From an uncultured Porphyromonadaceae bacterium (lineage in GTDB: Bacteria; Bacteroidota; Bacteroidia; Bacteroidales; Muribaculaceae), in assembly GCA_947643665.1 (NCBI GenBank), contig CANRWW010000001.1, forward strand, positions 124,001 through 188,000: DNA of 64,000 bases, read 5' to 3'. How positions within the stretch are numbered: the stretch's first letter is position 1; each line of letters begins with the position of its first letter. The notes under the pieces were generated by a model, which was given only the letters and a program-made list of their open reading frames with translations, was not told the origin of the DNA and ran no database searches. Of this stretch, positions 45,225 through 54,368 are shown piece by piece. Both the position numbers and the translations under genes were made by a program.

Positions 45225-45644
45225 ATGTATAAAATGCAATTGAGCATGAAGACGTTATATATGGCTGCTGCCGGAACTGCGCTGGCACTGCTTGTTTCCT
45301 GCGGTGGAATGACCGATCAGGAAAAGTCCATGATAGGCAAATACTATATATCTGCTGTGAGCGACACCCACCCTTTGCTTGAGCTTAACGATGGCAATAT
45401 GGCTGTTGTAAGGGCTATAAGACCTGGTGAATTATCGTTTAGTGTGGAGGGTGTATGGCATGTGCGCAATGACTCCCTGGTAATTGACAACGATGTGTCA
45501 AGTATCGCTATTGAGGATGGGGATCCGGCGCTTGTAGGTAATGTGGCGGAACACCTGGCATGGCCTATCATGCATTACGATGATACCATGCTGCGTATTG
45601 AGCGTGGAGGTGTCATTTACGATTATCACCGCAGGATGGAGTGA
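45225..45644 (+). CDS. Small lipoprotein of unknown function (lipocalin-like length)
   Basis: 139 residues; an alternative start at 45246 removes seven residues and gives a tidier signal peptide. The lipobox is LVSC (Cys26 from the first ATG). The mature ~110 residues are beta-rich ('GKYYISAVSD', 'VEGVWHVRNDSLVI', 'VIYDYHRRME'), in the pattern of small lipocalin-like Bacteroidales lipoproteins, but no specific match is recognised. It is first in a plus-strand run and has its own consensus promoter just after repeat element C. Outer-membrane or periplasmic location is inferred from the lipobox. Confidence 0.78.
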   Translation: MYKMQLSMKTLYMAAAGTALALLVSCGGMTDQEKSMIGKYYISAVSDTHPLLELNDGNMAVVRAIRPGELSFSVEGVWHVRNDSLVIDNDVSSIAIEDGDPALVGNVAEHLAWPIMHYDDTMLRIERGGVIYDYHRRME

Positions 45645-45725
45645 TGGGATTTGCATGGATCCTCTGCGACTCACGGGAATGCCTGTCCGGGGCTCTGCCT
45701 CAATCAATGAATACACTGGATTATT

Positions 45726-46220
45726 ATGAATATAAAAATTAATATATCACCGTTTCGGGGAGCGTTCCTCGCTTTGATGTTTCTGTCGGTACTGTTCGGT
45801 GCCGTATCATGCAGTGGCGATGATGTGACCGTTGATGAATGTCTGGCTGATGCCTCTGATGCCATCGTTGGCAAAGATTACGGTTATGCCCAGAGGGTAT
45901 GCGACAATCTTGCGGCATGCATCTCCGGGGAAGATTCTGTGGCGATGGATGAAAGGCAGGCAGGTGCGCTCGCCATGCTGTTCATGGAACTTTCAGATCA
46001 TAGGAATGAGGATGAGAATGTGGCTGTGGCGGCTCAGTGCCTTCAATATGCCTACAAAGTTTCCGCGGATTCCCTGCGGAGTTTTTCGGCCGCCCTTCCC
46101 CTTGAGCAGCAACGCCATTTTGAGCTATTGCGCCGTATCACTGTAAGCATAGACAATCCTGTGGATCTCACGGATGGGGATTTTTTTGAAGAGGGCGAGT
46201 TCCTGGACGAGGCACACTGA
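45726..46220 (+). CDS. Lipoprotein of unknown function
   Basis: 164 residues; lipobox AVSC (Cys29). The mature part is largely alpha-helical and acidic ('DECLADASDAIVGKDYGYAQ', 'AAQCLQYAYKVSADSLRSFS'), reminiscent of a two- or three-repeat TPR-like fold. It ends in an acidic tail (DGDFFEEGEFLDEAH). The next gene begins 30 bases downstream, so co-transcription with the SUI1-like gene is likely. I do not recognise the family. Confidence 0.75.
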   Translation: MNIKINISPFRGAFLALMFLSVLFGAVSCSGDDVTVDECLADASDAIVGKDYGYAQRVCDNLAACISGEDSVAMDERQAGALAMLFMELSDHRNEDENVAVAAQCLQYAYKVSADSLRSFSAALPLEQQRHFELLRRITVSIDNPVDLTDGDFFEEGEFLDEAH

Positions 46221-46250
46221 TGGTTGTATTTTGTTAATTGATGTTTTGCC

Positions 46251-46595
46251 ATGGTAAATGACTGGATGAAATCGCTGGAGGCGTTAAGGGATACGCTTCC
46301 CGAGGGAGAAGATGCCCCTGTGGAGGAGGCTGAAGTCTCGCATAAAGATGCTGCGGGGCGGCAACCGCGTCTTGATATAGTTCTTGACAGGAAAAACCGT
46401 AAGGGGAAAGCGGCGACAATAGTTGCCGGATTCACTTTTGGCGATGACGATGTGGCGGCAGTAGCTGCTCGCTTGAAGCAGAAATTAGGCACCGGAGGCT
46501 CTGCCCGCGGTGGTGAGATCCTTATCCAGGGCGATAAACGCCAGCAGGTGTTTGAAGCCCTTTCGTCAATGGGTTTCAAGGCCAGGATCATTTGA
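46251..46595 (+). CDS. SUI1/eIF1-like translation factor (YciH family)
   Basis: 114 residues. The C-terminal ~60 residues (KAATIVAGFTFGDDDVAAVA, GTGGSARGGEILIQGDKRQQ, VFEALSSMGFKARII) are the SUI1 fold of bacterial YciH, an eIF1 homologue thought to affect start-codon fidelity. The N-terminal ~45 residues are charged and probably unstructured. It overlaps or abuts the next gene, so a translation-linked operon with the Sua5-type gene is likely. Role in the cell is known only by analogy. Confidence 0.85.
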   Translation: MVNDWMKSLEALRDTLPEGEDAPVEEAEVSHKDAAGRQPRLDIVLDRKNRKGKAATIVAGFTFGDDDVAAVAARLKQKLGTGGSARGGEILIQGDKRQQVFEALSSMGFKARII

Positions 46596-46621
46596 TATGC
46601 AACCATAAAGGAAGTGAGGCC

Positions 46622-47236
46622 ATGAAAACTTACAGGATGTATGAGTCAAGCATCAATGAAAGGTATGTTGACGAGATTGTGCAAATACTCCGCGACGGAG
46701 GTGTGGTGGTTTATCCCACAGATTCATATTACGCCATCGGATGCGACGCGCTTAATAACCGCGCGGTAGAGCGTGTGTGCAAAATAAAAAATATCAATCC
46801 TTTACGGCAGCGTCTCAGTATGGTATGTTCAGGCATATCCCAGGCAAGCGAATATGCACGTATTGACAATAATGCTTTCCGCATCCTGCGAGCCAATTTA
46901 CCCGGGCCTTTCACTTTCGTGCTGCCGGCTTCCCCTCGTCTTGCCAAGGCTTTTAAAGGGAGGAAAGAGGCGGGTGTGCGTGTGCCGGACAGCGCTATAG
47001 CCAGGCGGCTAGCCGAAGAGCTTGGAAATCCGTTGTTGAGCACTTCGGCTATATGGGATGATGCCCAACCTGAGGAATTGTCGCTTCCCGACGAGGTGGC
47101 AATGCATTTCGGTCACCAGGCAGATGCTTTTGTTGACGCGGGTGCGGTTAAGGCATATCCCACTGCAATCATTGACCTCTCGGACTCTTCTTCTCCCGTG
47201 ACTCTCAGGGAGGGGCGAGTGGGTATTGGAAATTAA
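46622..47236 (+). CDS. Sua5/YciO/YrdC-family protein (threonylcarbamoyl-AMP synthase-like)
   Basis: 204 residues from the ATG at 46622 (a longer frame starts at a TTG inside the previous stop and is less likely). 'GGVVVYPTDSYYAIGCDALN' and 'LSMVCSGISQASEYA' are the nucleotide and bicarbonate-binding landmarks of the Sua5/YrdC fold, and 'LPGPFTFVLPAS' and 'GVRVPDSAIARRL' complete it. YrdC makes threonylcarbamoyl-AMP for t6A37 of tRNA; the shorter length and sequence are closer to YciO, whose role is less clear. The gene ends at 47236, exactly where repeat copy D begins. Confidence 0.88.
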   Translation: MKTYRMYESSINERYVDEIVQILRDGGVVVYPTDSYYAIGCDALNNRAVERVCKIKNINPLRQRLSMVCSGISQASEYARIDNNAFRILRANLPGPFTFVLPASPRLAKAFKGRKEAGVRVPDSAIARRLAEELGNPLLSTSAIWDDAQPEELSLPDEVAMHFGHQADAFVDAGAVKAYPTAIIDLSDSSSPVTLREGRVGIGN

Positions 47237-47373
47237 GAAGTTAAGGAATTGAGAGGGTAAAGGGGCTGATGCTTCAATATATACCATGTGATATTTCTGC
47301 AGCTTCTGAAACTTCATAATCGTTTGCCTTTATAAATTTCTAATTTCCCCAAATTCTAATTTTCTCAACTTCT
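47236..47373. repeat. Degenerate inverted-repeat intergenic element, copy D
   Basis: Starts AGAAGTTAAGGAATTGAGA and ends, inverted, TCTAATTTTCTCAACTTCT, an eroded version of the copy C arms. The centre holds TATTTCTGCAGCTTCTGAAAC (two steps: 47293-47312). The element touches both the stop of the Sua5-type gene and the TTG start of the addA-like gene, thus making up the entire intergenic gap. Confidence 0.6.
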
Positions 47374-47378
47374 CTATC

Positions 47379-50300
47379 TTGTTACATATCCATAAAGCAT
47401 CTGCCGGTTCCGGAAAAACATATACACTCACTAAGCAGTATCTGAAACTTCTGCTTGGACAAAGGGTTGCTGCAGGCGAGGGGAAAGGGCGCTACAGGTT
47501 GCGCCCTATGTCGGCATATGGTTATGGGAAGCCCAAAGCGCACGGACAGATACTTGCCGTGACCTTCACCAACAAGGCCACGGAAGAGATGACAAACCGC
47601 ATCATCAACGAACTTGCTACCCTTGCGGGTAATTTTCCGGGTAAGACAAGTCCTTATGAAGCGGAATTCATCAATGAATTCAATACCGACCGTGACACAC
47701 TGGCTTTACATGCAAACAGGGCGTTGCAAGATTTGCTTTTCAACTTTTCATGGTTCAACGTCAGCACCATAGACAGTTTTTTCCAGCGGGTGCTGAACAC
47801 TTTCACACGCGAGCTTGACCTGTCTCCCACGCATGGGCTGGAACTTGACGACCGTTATCCTCTTGAGGTGGCTGTGGGGCAGATGCTTGGTTCAATCAAG
47901 ATAGATTATGCGGCCAGAGGTGACGAAGGGCGTGAGCGCCATCGCCGTTTCCTTATGATGTGGCTGCGGCGTTACCTTGCCAATCTGGCACAGTCGGGGA
48001 GCAGCTTCAACCTTTTTTCAAAAGGTTCCGGATTGTTCGCTGATCTGGTGGACAGCATGCGTCTGTTTTTCTCTGAAAAATATCGCATGAACAGCGGCAG
48101 GATAAACGCTTATCTTGAAGATCCGGAGCGTATAGTGGATTTTTCCCGCAGGCTGGCACCGGACAGTCCGGAGCTGTCTGCTTTGCGTCGAAGCGCCATA
48201 GAGGGGGCACACGCGCTTCTTGCCACAGATGATCCGCTCCTTAAGGCCAATGTGGTTACGGCTATGGGATATGCGGAAACGGGAGACTTCGGGAAACTTA
48301 CCAAGACTTTCCGCGAAAACCTCCAAGATCCTATGTATGCCTTTAAAAAGCCATCGAAAAAGGCTCCTCTTCTGGATGCTACGGTGGCTGCTGCTGAACG
48401 GGCGTTTGATGCAGTCGGCCGTTATCTGGAGCGCAGCGACCTGTACGACGCACTGTTGAAGTGGGTCTATTATCTCGGGCTCTTCGGTCATGTGCAGCGT
48501 TTTCTTGAGGAATACAGGAAGGATAACGATACCCTGTTGCTGTCAGATACCAACGATCTGCTCCATCGCATCATAGCAGAGGATGAGACACCGTTCATTT
48601 ACGAGCGTATGGGCACGGCTATACACCATTATCTCATAGATGAGTTCCAGGATACATCAATGATGCAATGGGAAAATCTTAAGCCGCTTGTTCTTGAGAG
48701 TCTCAGCCATGGTAGCGACAACCTTATAATCGGTGATGAAAAGCAGTGCATTTACCGTTTCCGCAATTCTGATCCGCAGTTGCTTGGCAATAAGGTGGAG
48801 GCTGTAGTCCACAACCGGTTTGCCGATGCCGTGGATCTGCGCGGGGTGCGCATAGAGGAGAACTGCAACTGGCGCAGCGCTCCTGCGGTGGTGATGTTCA
48901 ATAATTCGGTATTCGCCTCTATGGCGGGTATTATAGATGCCGGGTTGGGTGGAGATGCCGTCCGCCGCACATATGGCGGTCTGGTCCAGATGTACCCTTC
49001 CCGCCATGCTTCCATGCAGGGATATATAAAGACTTTTTTTATTCCGGAAGATAGCGCCGGCGCATCTGTTGAGGATCAGGCGGCAGGCGTGGGATTTGAT
49101 GCGCGTTACCCGCGGCATTTCCGGTTGTTGAAGGAGGAGATAAGCCGACAGCTTGATGCCGGATACAGGCCAAAGGACATAGCGGTGCTTGTAAGATGGG
49201 TCAAGGCCGGACAGGAGATAATCCATTACCTTATGGATGTGATGGATAACGATCCGTTCTGGCATCATGGCCATCTGCAGCTCATGTCGGCGGATTCAAT
49301 GGCAGTGGGCATGTCGCCTGCCGTGAAGCTGATAGTCAACGTGCTTCGTATAGTCAGCGAACCGGAACTCGGTACCGGGATGGAAAGCGATGCCGGCGCA
49401 AACGCCTCATACAGGCGTTACAGGCTCATACACAGGTTTGAGCTGTCGCGGCATGACATGGTGCCTGACGGAGCCGGTGGTATGCGCCAAATTACAGACA
49501 GTGAGGCGCTTGCTGCTGCTGTGGCCGCCACGTCACCTGAATTTGCCACAGAAACTGATGGCCTGCAGGAGCGCATAGACCGCGACATATCATATCTTGC
49601 CGCCATGGACAGTCCTACGTTGTTGGCCATGACAGACAAGATAATAGACCGCTTCCTTTCTCCGGAAACCCGACGCCGGGAAAATGCATTTATCACGGCG
49701 TTTCAGGATATTGTGCTTGATTTCAGTGAGGATGGGGAGAACACCGTCAGCATTTTCCTTGAGTGGTGGGACAGAACCGGATCGCGCACCAATGTACAGT
49801 CTCCCGATGGTCTTGATGCCATAAGTGTGATGACTATCCATAAGGCAAAGGGGTTGGAATTCAATTGTGTGCACGTGCCCGGTTTCTCTTTCGACATGGT
49901 GGGCTACCATCGTCCGCCACGACGTAAGAGTATTTCATGGCTTTCCCTTGATCCTGCCGATTTACCGGGCATTGATCCTGGCTTGGTTCCGCCGATGCTT
50001 CCGTTGCCTAATCTCAAATCGCTTCTTGAGCTTCCGGCTTTTGCCTCGGAGGGGAGGGAATGGCTTGCCGGACAGAAGACAGACTCATTGAATGTGGCTT
50101 ATGTGGCTCTTACCCGTGCGGTGCGTGAATTGTGCGTGTATGTGGATGATTATTCCGGAAAACCGTTTTCCGATGATGATTCGGTTGGCAATTGCCTTTT
50201 CGACAGCATATCGGCTCTTGATGAGGCTGGTGTGCGCCAGCTGACGTTGCCGGAGGGTGGGGATGGCTATGTGATGCCTCTCGCGCCTATGCTTCGTGAG

Positions 50301-50960
50301 GAGGAGGGGATCGGTATGGTGTTTGAACTTGGTGAGGCTACTGCTCCGGAAGCCGCGGGGGATGAATGCGTCCCCGACTGTGTGGCGACGGATGAAACGC
50401 TTTGTTATGCCGATGGGGAGGTGTCGGTGGAGGAGATGTATGCCGGTGCCCTTGACCAGTATTTTATCAACGAACGTTCGGAGATATGCGCTTCCACCGA
50501 TTATGAGGATCTTGTGGAGTTCGACATGTCAAAGGAGCGCCATAAAGGTATATTCCTCCATGAAGTGCTGAGCCGCGTGGCTCATGCCTCCGATCTTGAC
50601 CGCGCCCTTTCCGGCGTGGCTTACCGTTACCGGATTTCGCCGGAAGAGCGCGAGGAGTGCCGGGTTATACTTGAGAGGGCGTTGGCTGACGTGCGTGTGT
50701 CGAAATGGTTCCGGGATTACTCCAGGGTAGTCACCGAGCGCAGTGTCACGGATGCCCAGGGAGTTTATCGTCCCGACCGTGTTGTGTGGCTTCCCGACGG
50801 GTCTGTGCATGTGGTTGACTATAAGTTCGGGGCGCGACATGACAGCCTTTATCGCCGTCAGGTAAGCCGTTATGTAGATCTGCTGCGCAGGGCATGCCAC
50901 AGCGATGTGGCCGGTTACCTATGGTATCCCATAGAGGGTGAAATAATAGAAATAAAATAA
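47379..50960 (+). CDS. AddA-like helicase-nuclease (UvrD/Rep type)
   Basis: 1193 residues read from a TTG start at 47379. Walker A (ASAGSGKTYT, Lys13) is at the very N-terminus, so no shorter start is possible and no ATG precedes it. Later helicase motifs are present: 'YLIDEFQDTSMMQWENLKPL' (motif II), 'IIGDEKQCIYRFRNSD' (III), 'VMTIHKAKGLEFN' (V) and 'NVAYVALTRAVRELCVY' (VI). The C-terminus carries a PD-(D/E)xK nuclease ('PDRVVWLPDGSVHVVDYKFG', about residues 1145-1164). It should process double-strand DNA ends for RecA loading. The partner AddB is not next to it. Confidence 0.88.
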   Translation: MLHIHKASAGSGKTYTLTKQYLKLLLGQRVAAGEGKGRYRLRPMSAYGYGKPKAHGQILAVTFTNKATEEMTNRIINELATLAGNFPGKTSPYEAEFINEFNTDRDTLALHANRALQDLLFNFSWFNVSTIDSFFQRVLNTFTRELDLSPTHGLELDDRYPLEVAVGQMLGSIKIDYAARGDEGRERHRRFLMMWLRRYLANLAQSGSSFNLFSKGSGLFADLVDSMRLFFSEKYRMNSGRINAYLEDPERIVDFSRRLAPDSPELSALRRSAIEGAHALLATDDPLLKANVVTAMGYAETGDFGKLTKTFRENLQDPMYAFKKPSKKAPLLDATVAAAERAFDAVGRYLERSDLYDALLKWVYYLGLFGHVQRFLEEYRKDNDTLLLSDTNDLLHRIIAEDETPFIYERMGTAIHHYLIDEFQDTSMMQWENLKPLVLESLSHGSDNLIIGDEKQCIYRFRNSDPQLLGNKVEAVVHNRFADAVDLRGVRIEENCNWRSAPAVVMFNNSVFASMAGIIDAGLGGDAVRRTYGGLVQMYPSRHASMQGYIKTFFIPEDSAGASVEDQAAGVGFDARYPRHFRLLKEEISRQLDAGYRPKDIAVLVRWVKAGQEIIHYLMDVMDNDPFWHHGHLQLMSADSMAVGMSPAVKLIVNVLRIVSEPELGTGMESDAGANASYRRYRLIHRFELSRHDMVPDGAGGMRQITDSEALAAAVAATSPEFATETDGLQERIDRDISYLAAMDSPTLLAMTDKIIDRFLSPETRRRENAFITAFQDIVLDFSEDGENTVSIFLEWWDRTGSRTNVQSPDGLDAISVMTIHKAKGLEFNCVHVPGFSFDMVGYHRPPRRKSISWLSLDPADLPGIDPGLVPPMLPLPNLKSLLELPAFASEGREWLAGQKTDSLNVAYVALTRAVRELCVYVDDYSGKPFSDDDSVGNCLFDSISALDEAGVRQLTLPEGGDGYVMPLAPMLREEEGIGMVFELGEATAPEAAGDECVPDCVATDETLCYADGEVSVEEMYAGALDQYFINERSEICASTDYEDLVEFDMSKERHKGIFLHEVLSRVAHASDLDRALSGVAYRYRISPEEREECRVILERALADVRVSKWFRDYSRVVTERSVTDAQGVYRPDRVVWLPDGSVHVVDYKFGARHDSLYRRQVSRYVDLLRRACHSDVAGYLWYPIEGEIIEIK

Positions 50961-50963
50961 GGT

Positions 50964-52394
50964 ATGGGAAATGCTAGGGCAGTAAACCGTGGTATAATGA
51001 AAGTTGCCGGTATGGTGGGCAGTTTGCAGACTGTCAATATCATATGCAGCATACTGCGTGCCAAGATGGTGGCGCTTTGGATAGGTCCTGTGGGGATCGC
51101 CCTGTTCGGCATCTTCAATAGTGCCCTTGACATGATAAGCCTTGTGGTGCAGCTGGGATTGCGCCCAAGCGCGGTGCGCGAGCTCGGAAGGGCTGATCAT
51201 GCCTCGGTGCCGCGCATAGTGCGTGCCGTGCGCGTCACGGCGTTTTGCCTCGGTATAGGTGGGGCGGCGCTTACTCTATGTTTTTCGCCGTTTCTAAGCC
51301 GGATATCCTTTGGCGACGGGGGCTGGTGGTGGGCGTTCGCCTGGCTGTCTGTGGCAGTGTTCCTGTTGTCGCTGAACAATGCCGAGAGCGCTGTCTTCCA
51401 GGGATTGGGCAGGTTCCGTAAGCTGGCGCGCTGCTCTATGGCCGGAAGTCTTGGAGGATGCCTTGTGTCAATACCCATGTTCTATATCTGGAGGATAGAC
51501 AGCATTGTGCCCTCAATCCTGGCTTATGCCGTGTGCTCATGGATCGCACTTGGCCTTTATAGGGAAAAGGTTGCAGTCTTGCCGTCAGAAGACATGCGGT
51601 TGCGCCGTAATCTGGAGATGGGCAAGAAACTTGTGACTTTTGGCATATACCTTACGGTGATGGGGCTTGTGAACTATGGGGTTACATATCTTTTTCTGGC
51701 ATACCTCAATGTGGTGGCCGATGAAACGGTGGTGGGATATTACCAGGCGGGTGTCACGCTGGTCAACCGTTATGGATCGCTTGTGTTCGCGGCATTGTCA
51801 ATGGAGTATCTGCCCCGTCTTTCGGCACATGCCCATTCGCGCCGTCGTACGGAGCTTATGGTTTCCAATCAGTTTTTTATCCTTACCATATGCCTCGCCG
51901 GTGTTTTGAGCCTTTTCGTGGCGCTTTCCCCGCTGCTTGTCAGGATGTTTTATTCGGGAGATTTCCTTCCGGTGCTCCCTTTTGTGGTCCTGGCGGCGGG
52001 TGGCACTTTGCTGAAAGGGGTGTCATGGTGCATGGGCATCGTGATACTGGCACGTGGCGACGGGCGTACGTTTCTTGTCACTGAAATCTCCTCGGGACTT
52101 ATCAACCTCTTGCTGAGTATGCTTCTTTATCGCCTCTGGGGATTCGCAGGTCTTGGGTCTGCATATGTGCTGTGGTATCTGAGCTATACAGGCATAGTAT
52201 GGTATGTCTACCGTTTCCGTTACGGTCTGCGTTTGCGGGGGCCTGTTTTGGCAGTTCTTTCAGCGTCATTTATTTGCGTGGCTCCTGTGGTGGCAATAGC
52301 TCTTGCCGGCCATCCATACTGGGGGCTTCCGCTTGCCGTTGTTGCCGCCATGTGGAGTTTCCGTGCCCTCCGGCGCAAGTTCCTCGGCCGTTAG
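50964..52394 (+). CDS. Polysaccharide flippase (Wzx/PST family)
   Basis: 476 residues with about 12-14 TM helices. The N-terminus ('VAGMVGSLQTVNIICSILRA', 'GPVGIALFGIFNSALDMISL') and 'FQGLGRFRKLARCSMAGSLG' match the MATE/PST fold used to flip lipid-linked sugars across the inner membrane, for O-antigen or capsule. No glycosyltransferase neighbours are seen, so the substrate is open. It begins 3 bases after the addA-like stop, a very tight but functionally unrelated pairing. Confidence 0.88.
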   Translation: MGNARAVNRGIMKVAGMVGSLQTVNIICSILRAKMVALWIGPVGIALFGIFNSALDMISLVVQLGLRPSAVRELGRADHASVPRIVRAVRVTAFCLGIGGAALTLCFSPFLSRISFGDGGWWWAFAWLSVAVFLLSLNNAESAVFQGLGRFRKLARCSMAGSLGGCLVSIPMFYIWRIDSIVPSILAYAVCSWIALGLYREKVAVLPSEDMRLRRNLEMGKKLVTFGIYLTVMGLVNYGVTYLFLAYLNVVADETVVGYYQAGVTLVNRYGSLVFAALSMEYLPRLSAHAHSRRRTELMVSNQFFILTICLAGVLSLFVALSPLLVRMFYSGDFLPVLPFVVLAAGGTLLKGVSWCMGIVILARGDGRTFLVTEISSGLINLLLSMLLYRLWGFAGLGSAYVLWYLSYTGIVWYVYRFRYGLRLRGPVLAVLSASFICVAPVVAIALAGHPYWGLPLAVVAAMWSFRALRRKFLGR

Positions 52395-52426
52395 TTATAA
52401 TCTGTAATCTTTTGGATTTTATATGT

Positions 52427-53092
52427 CTATTCCCCTTTCTGAACGACTTTTATGACGTTGTTCACAAATACAGTGCCCCATTTTGACGTTGGTGCATGGA
52501 AGCAGAAACACATCATGCGGTCCTGGCCTGTTGTATTCTTTTTAGCATAGAACCATACCGAACAGGTTTTCTTATCCACCATGGCGGTAATCCATTCGCC
52601 ATGTCCCGGTGCAATGGTGAATTGTTCGTTTTTGTCTTCCGGTTCATTTACAAAACGCACACTCTCTTTTTCAAGACTGGAAAATATTTCATGGTTTGTT
52701 TCATATATCCATGATGACAACACATCGCCCGGATGATAGAACGCCAACCGGTGGTGGGGAAGGACGCGGATGGCGTCTTCTCCGTCGCGTGTCGTTGTTC
52801 TTGACACAACATCCTGATCAAAATCATCTGCGAAAAGATCTTCGCACGTAGCCCAATAGAAAGACACGTCGGCAGCCATATTAAAATGTCTGATGAATGG
52901 TTTGCCCGGTGATGCCGGGATCTCAAGGTACATATCGCGCTCTTCAAACACACAGTCGGAATATTCTGGCTGCATTGGCCCGTCTTCGTAGTTGATTGGC
53001 GCATCTTCCTCATTGTTGTTGCAACTAAGCGTTCCGGTTGCAAATGCTACCGAAATACAGATCAACCCCAAATACGACATTGTTCTTTTCAT
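52427..53092 (-). CDS. Lipoprotein of unknown function
   Basis: 221 residues; lipobox TLSC (Cys24). The mature part is beta-rich ('VFEERDMYLEIPASPGKPFI', 'GHGEWITAMVDKKTCSVWFY', 'VFVNNVIKVVQKGE'), as in several small Bacteroidales envelope lipoproteins of two beta-sheet domains, but I do not recognise the family. It is convergent with the flippase gene (32 bases between stops) and is divergently arranged with phoH, each with its own promoter. Confidence 0.75.
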   Translation of the reverse strand: MKRTMSYLGLICISVAFATGTLSCNNNEEDAPINYEDGPMQPEYSDCVFEERDMYLEIPASPGKPFIRHFNMAADVSFYWATCEDLFADDFDQDVVSRTTTRDGEDAIRVLPHHRLAFYHPGDVLSSWIYETNHEIFSSLEKESVRFVNEPEDKNEQFTIAPGHGEWITAMVDKKTCSVWFYAKKNTTGQDRMMCFCFHAPTSKWGTVFVNNVIKVVQKGE

Positions 53093-53165
53093 TTGCTGAT
53101 TTTTATATATTGTTGATTTTCATTGCCGATTTAAAGATGTGGTCCTAACTAAGTTGTTGATAGCG

Positions 53166-53197
53166 CAAAGATAGTGTTGCTTTTATTGATATGCAAA
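53166..53197 (-). promoter_or_regulatory. Promoter of the 52427-53092 lipoprotein
   Basis: TTTG (53197-53194), 20 bp, then TATCTTTG (53173-53166) on the minus strand; both boxes match exactly. Confidence 0.75.
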
Positions 53198-53295
53198 TAC
53201 TTCAAAATATTCAATTTGTTTGGTCTGCTTGTGAGTGTTTGTCCTGATTAACCTTTTATGGCGTTTATGTGTTATACTGTTAAAAATAAAATTAG

Positions 53296-53303
53296 TATCT
53301 TTG
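53296..53303 (+). promoter_or_regulatory. -7 element of the phoH transcript
   Basis: TATCTTTG, 21 bases ahead of the ATG at 53325; no good -33 at the usual distance. It fixes phoH's start downstream of 53303. Confidence 0.6.
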
Positions 53304-53324
53304 CAACGTATTTACAGACAGCAG

Positions 53325-54314
53325 ATGATTGAAAGAATCGTTATAATAGACAACGCCGATCCGGTCAGTTTCTATGGTGTGAACAATGCCAACATGCACC
53401 TGATACGCAATCTGTTCCCTAAACTGCGCATGGTGGCGCGTGGAGCGGTTATAAAGGTGATGGGCGATGATGCCGAGACCTCTGAATTCGAAAAGAAAAT
53501 CAAGGAACTTGAGGCGTACTGCACCAAATACAACAAGCTCACCGAAGATGTGATTCTGGATATTATAAAGGGAAACGGCACTGCTGCCGACGTTGCTGCC
53601 GATGGCGGGGTGATTATTTACGGTGTGAACGGCAAACCGATATCGGCGCGTACTCCCAACCAGTTCAAACTTGTTGACGCATTCAGGCGCAATGATCTTA
53701 CGTTCGCACTTGGCCCTGCCGGTACAGGTAAGACTTATGTCGCTATAGCCCTTGCTGTGAAAGCGCTCAAAAACAGGGAAGTGAAGAAAATCATACTGTC
53801 ACGCCCGGCTGTGGAGGCCGGTGAGAAACTAGGTTTTCTCCCTGGTGACATGAAAGACAAGATAGACCCCTATCTGCAGCCGCTTTACGATGCCCTTGAG
53901 GATATGATACCGGCGGTGAAGCTCAAGGAGTATATGGAAACCAAAGTCATACAGATAGCGCCGCTCGCTTTCATGCGCGGCCGCACGCTTAACGATGCGG
54001 TTATTGTGCTTGACGAGGCCCAGAATACCACTACCCATCAGATAAAGATGTTCCTGACCCGTCTGGGGGTCAATGCCAAGATGATCATAACCGGAGACGC
54101 CACGCAGATAGACTTGCCCCGCTCTGTAAACTCAGGCCTTATACAGGCTTTGCGCATCCTTGACGGCATACAAGGTATCGGGAAGGTTGAGTTCGGCAAG
54201 AAAGACATTGTGCGCCATCAGCTGGTGCAGCGTATCGTAGAGGCATATCAGGCATATGACGAGCAGCAGAAACTGCTGCATGATTCCGGCGGCCAGCCCC
54301 AGGCAGAACAGTGA
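53325..54314 (+). CDS. phoH: PhoH-family ATPase
   Basis: 329 residues from ATG 53325 (a longer frame from 53235 would contain the promoter and lacks family residues). Walker A 'GPAGTGKTYVA' and Walker B 'VIVLDEAQNTT' with the PhoH 'ARTPNQFKLVDAF' lead-in identify it. PhoH/PhoL ATPases bind RNA; the exact role is unsettled, often linked to rRNA or phosphate stress. purC follows 54 bases downstream. The original frame to 53235 includes a leucine-rich stretch that is only leader sequence. Confidence 0.93.
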   Translation: MIERIVIIDNADPVSFYGVNNANMHLIRNLFPKLRMVARGAVIKVMGDDAETSEFEKKIKELEAYCTKYNKLTEDVILDIIKGNGTAADVAADGGVIIYGVNGKPISARTPNQFKLVDAFRRNDLTFALGPAGTGKTYVAIALAVKALKNREVKKIILSRPAVEAGEKLGFLPGDMKDKIDPYLQPLYDALEDMIPAVKLKEYMETKVIQIAPLAFMRGRTLNDAVIVLDEAQNTTTHQIKMFLTRLGVNAKMIITGDATQIDLPRSVNSGLIQALRILDGIQGIGKVEFGKKDIVRHQLVQRIVEAYQAYDEQQKLLHDSGGQPQAEQ

Positions 54315-54368
54315 CACTAAAGAATAATAAAACCAACAATAAATCTCCATATCACTAATTATTCTTCA

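Noticed and set aside
53235..53324. Upstream start for PhoH adding 30 residues
   Set aside because: The segment contains the -7 promoter box and reads as a leucine-rich stretch foreign to the family.
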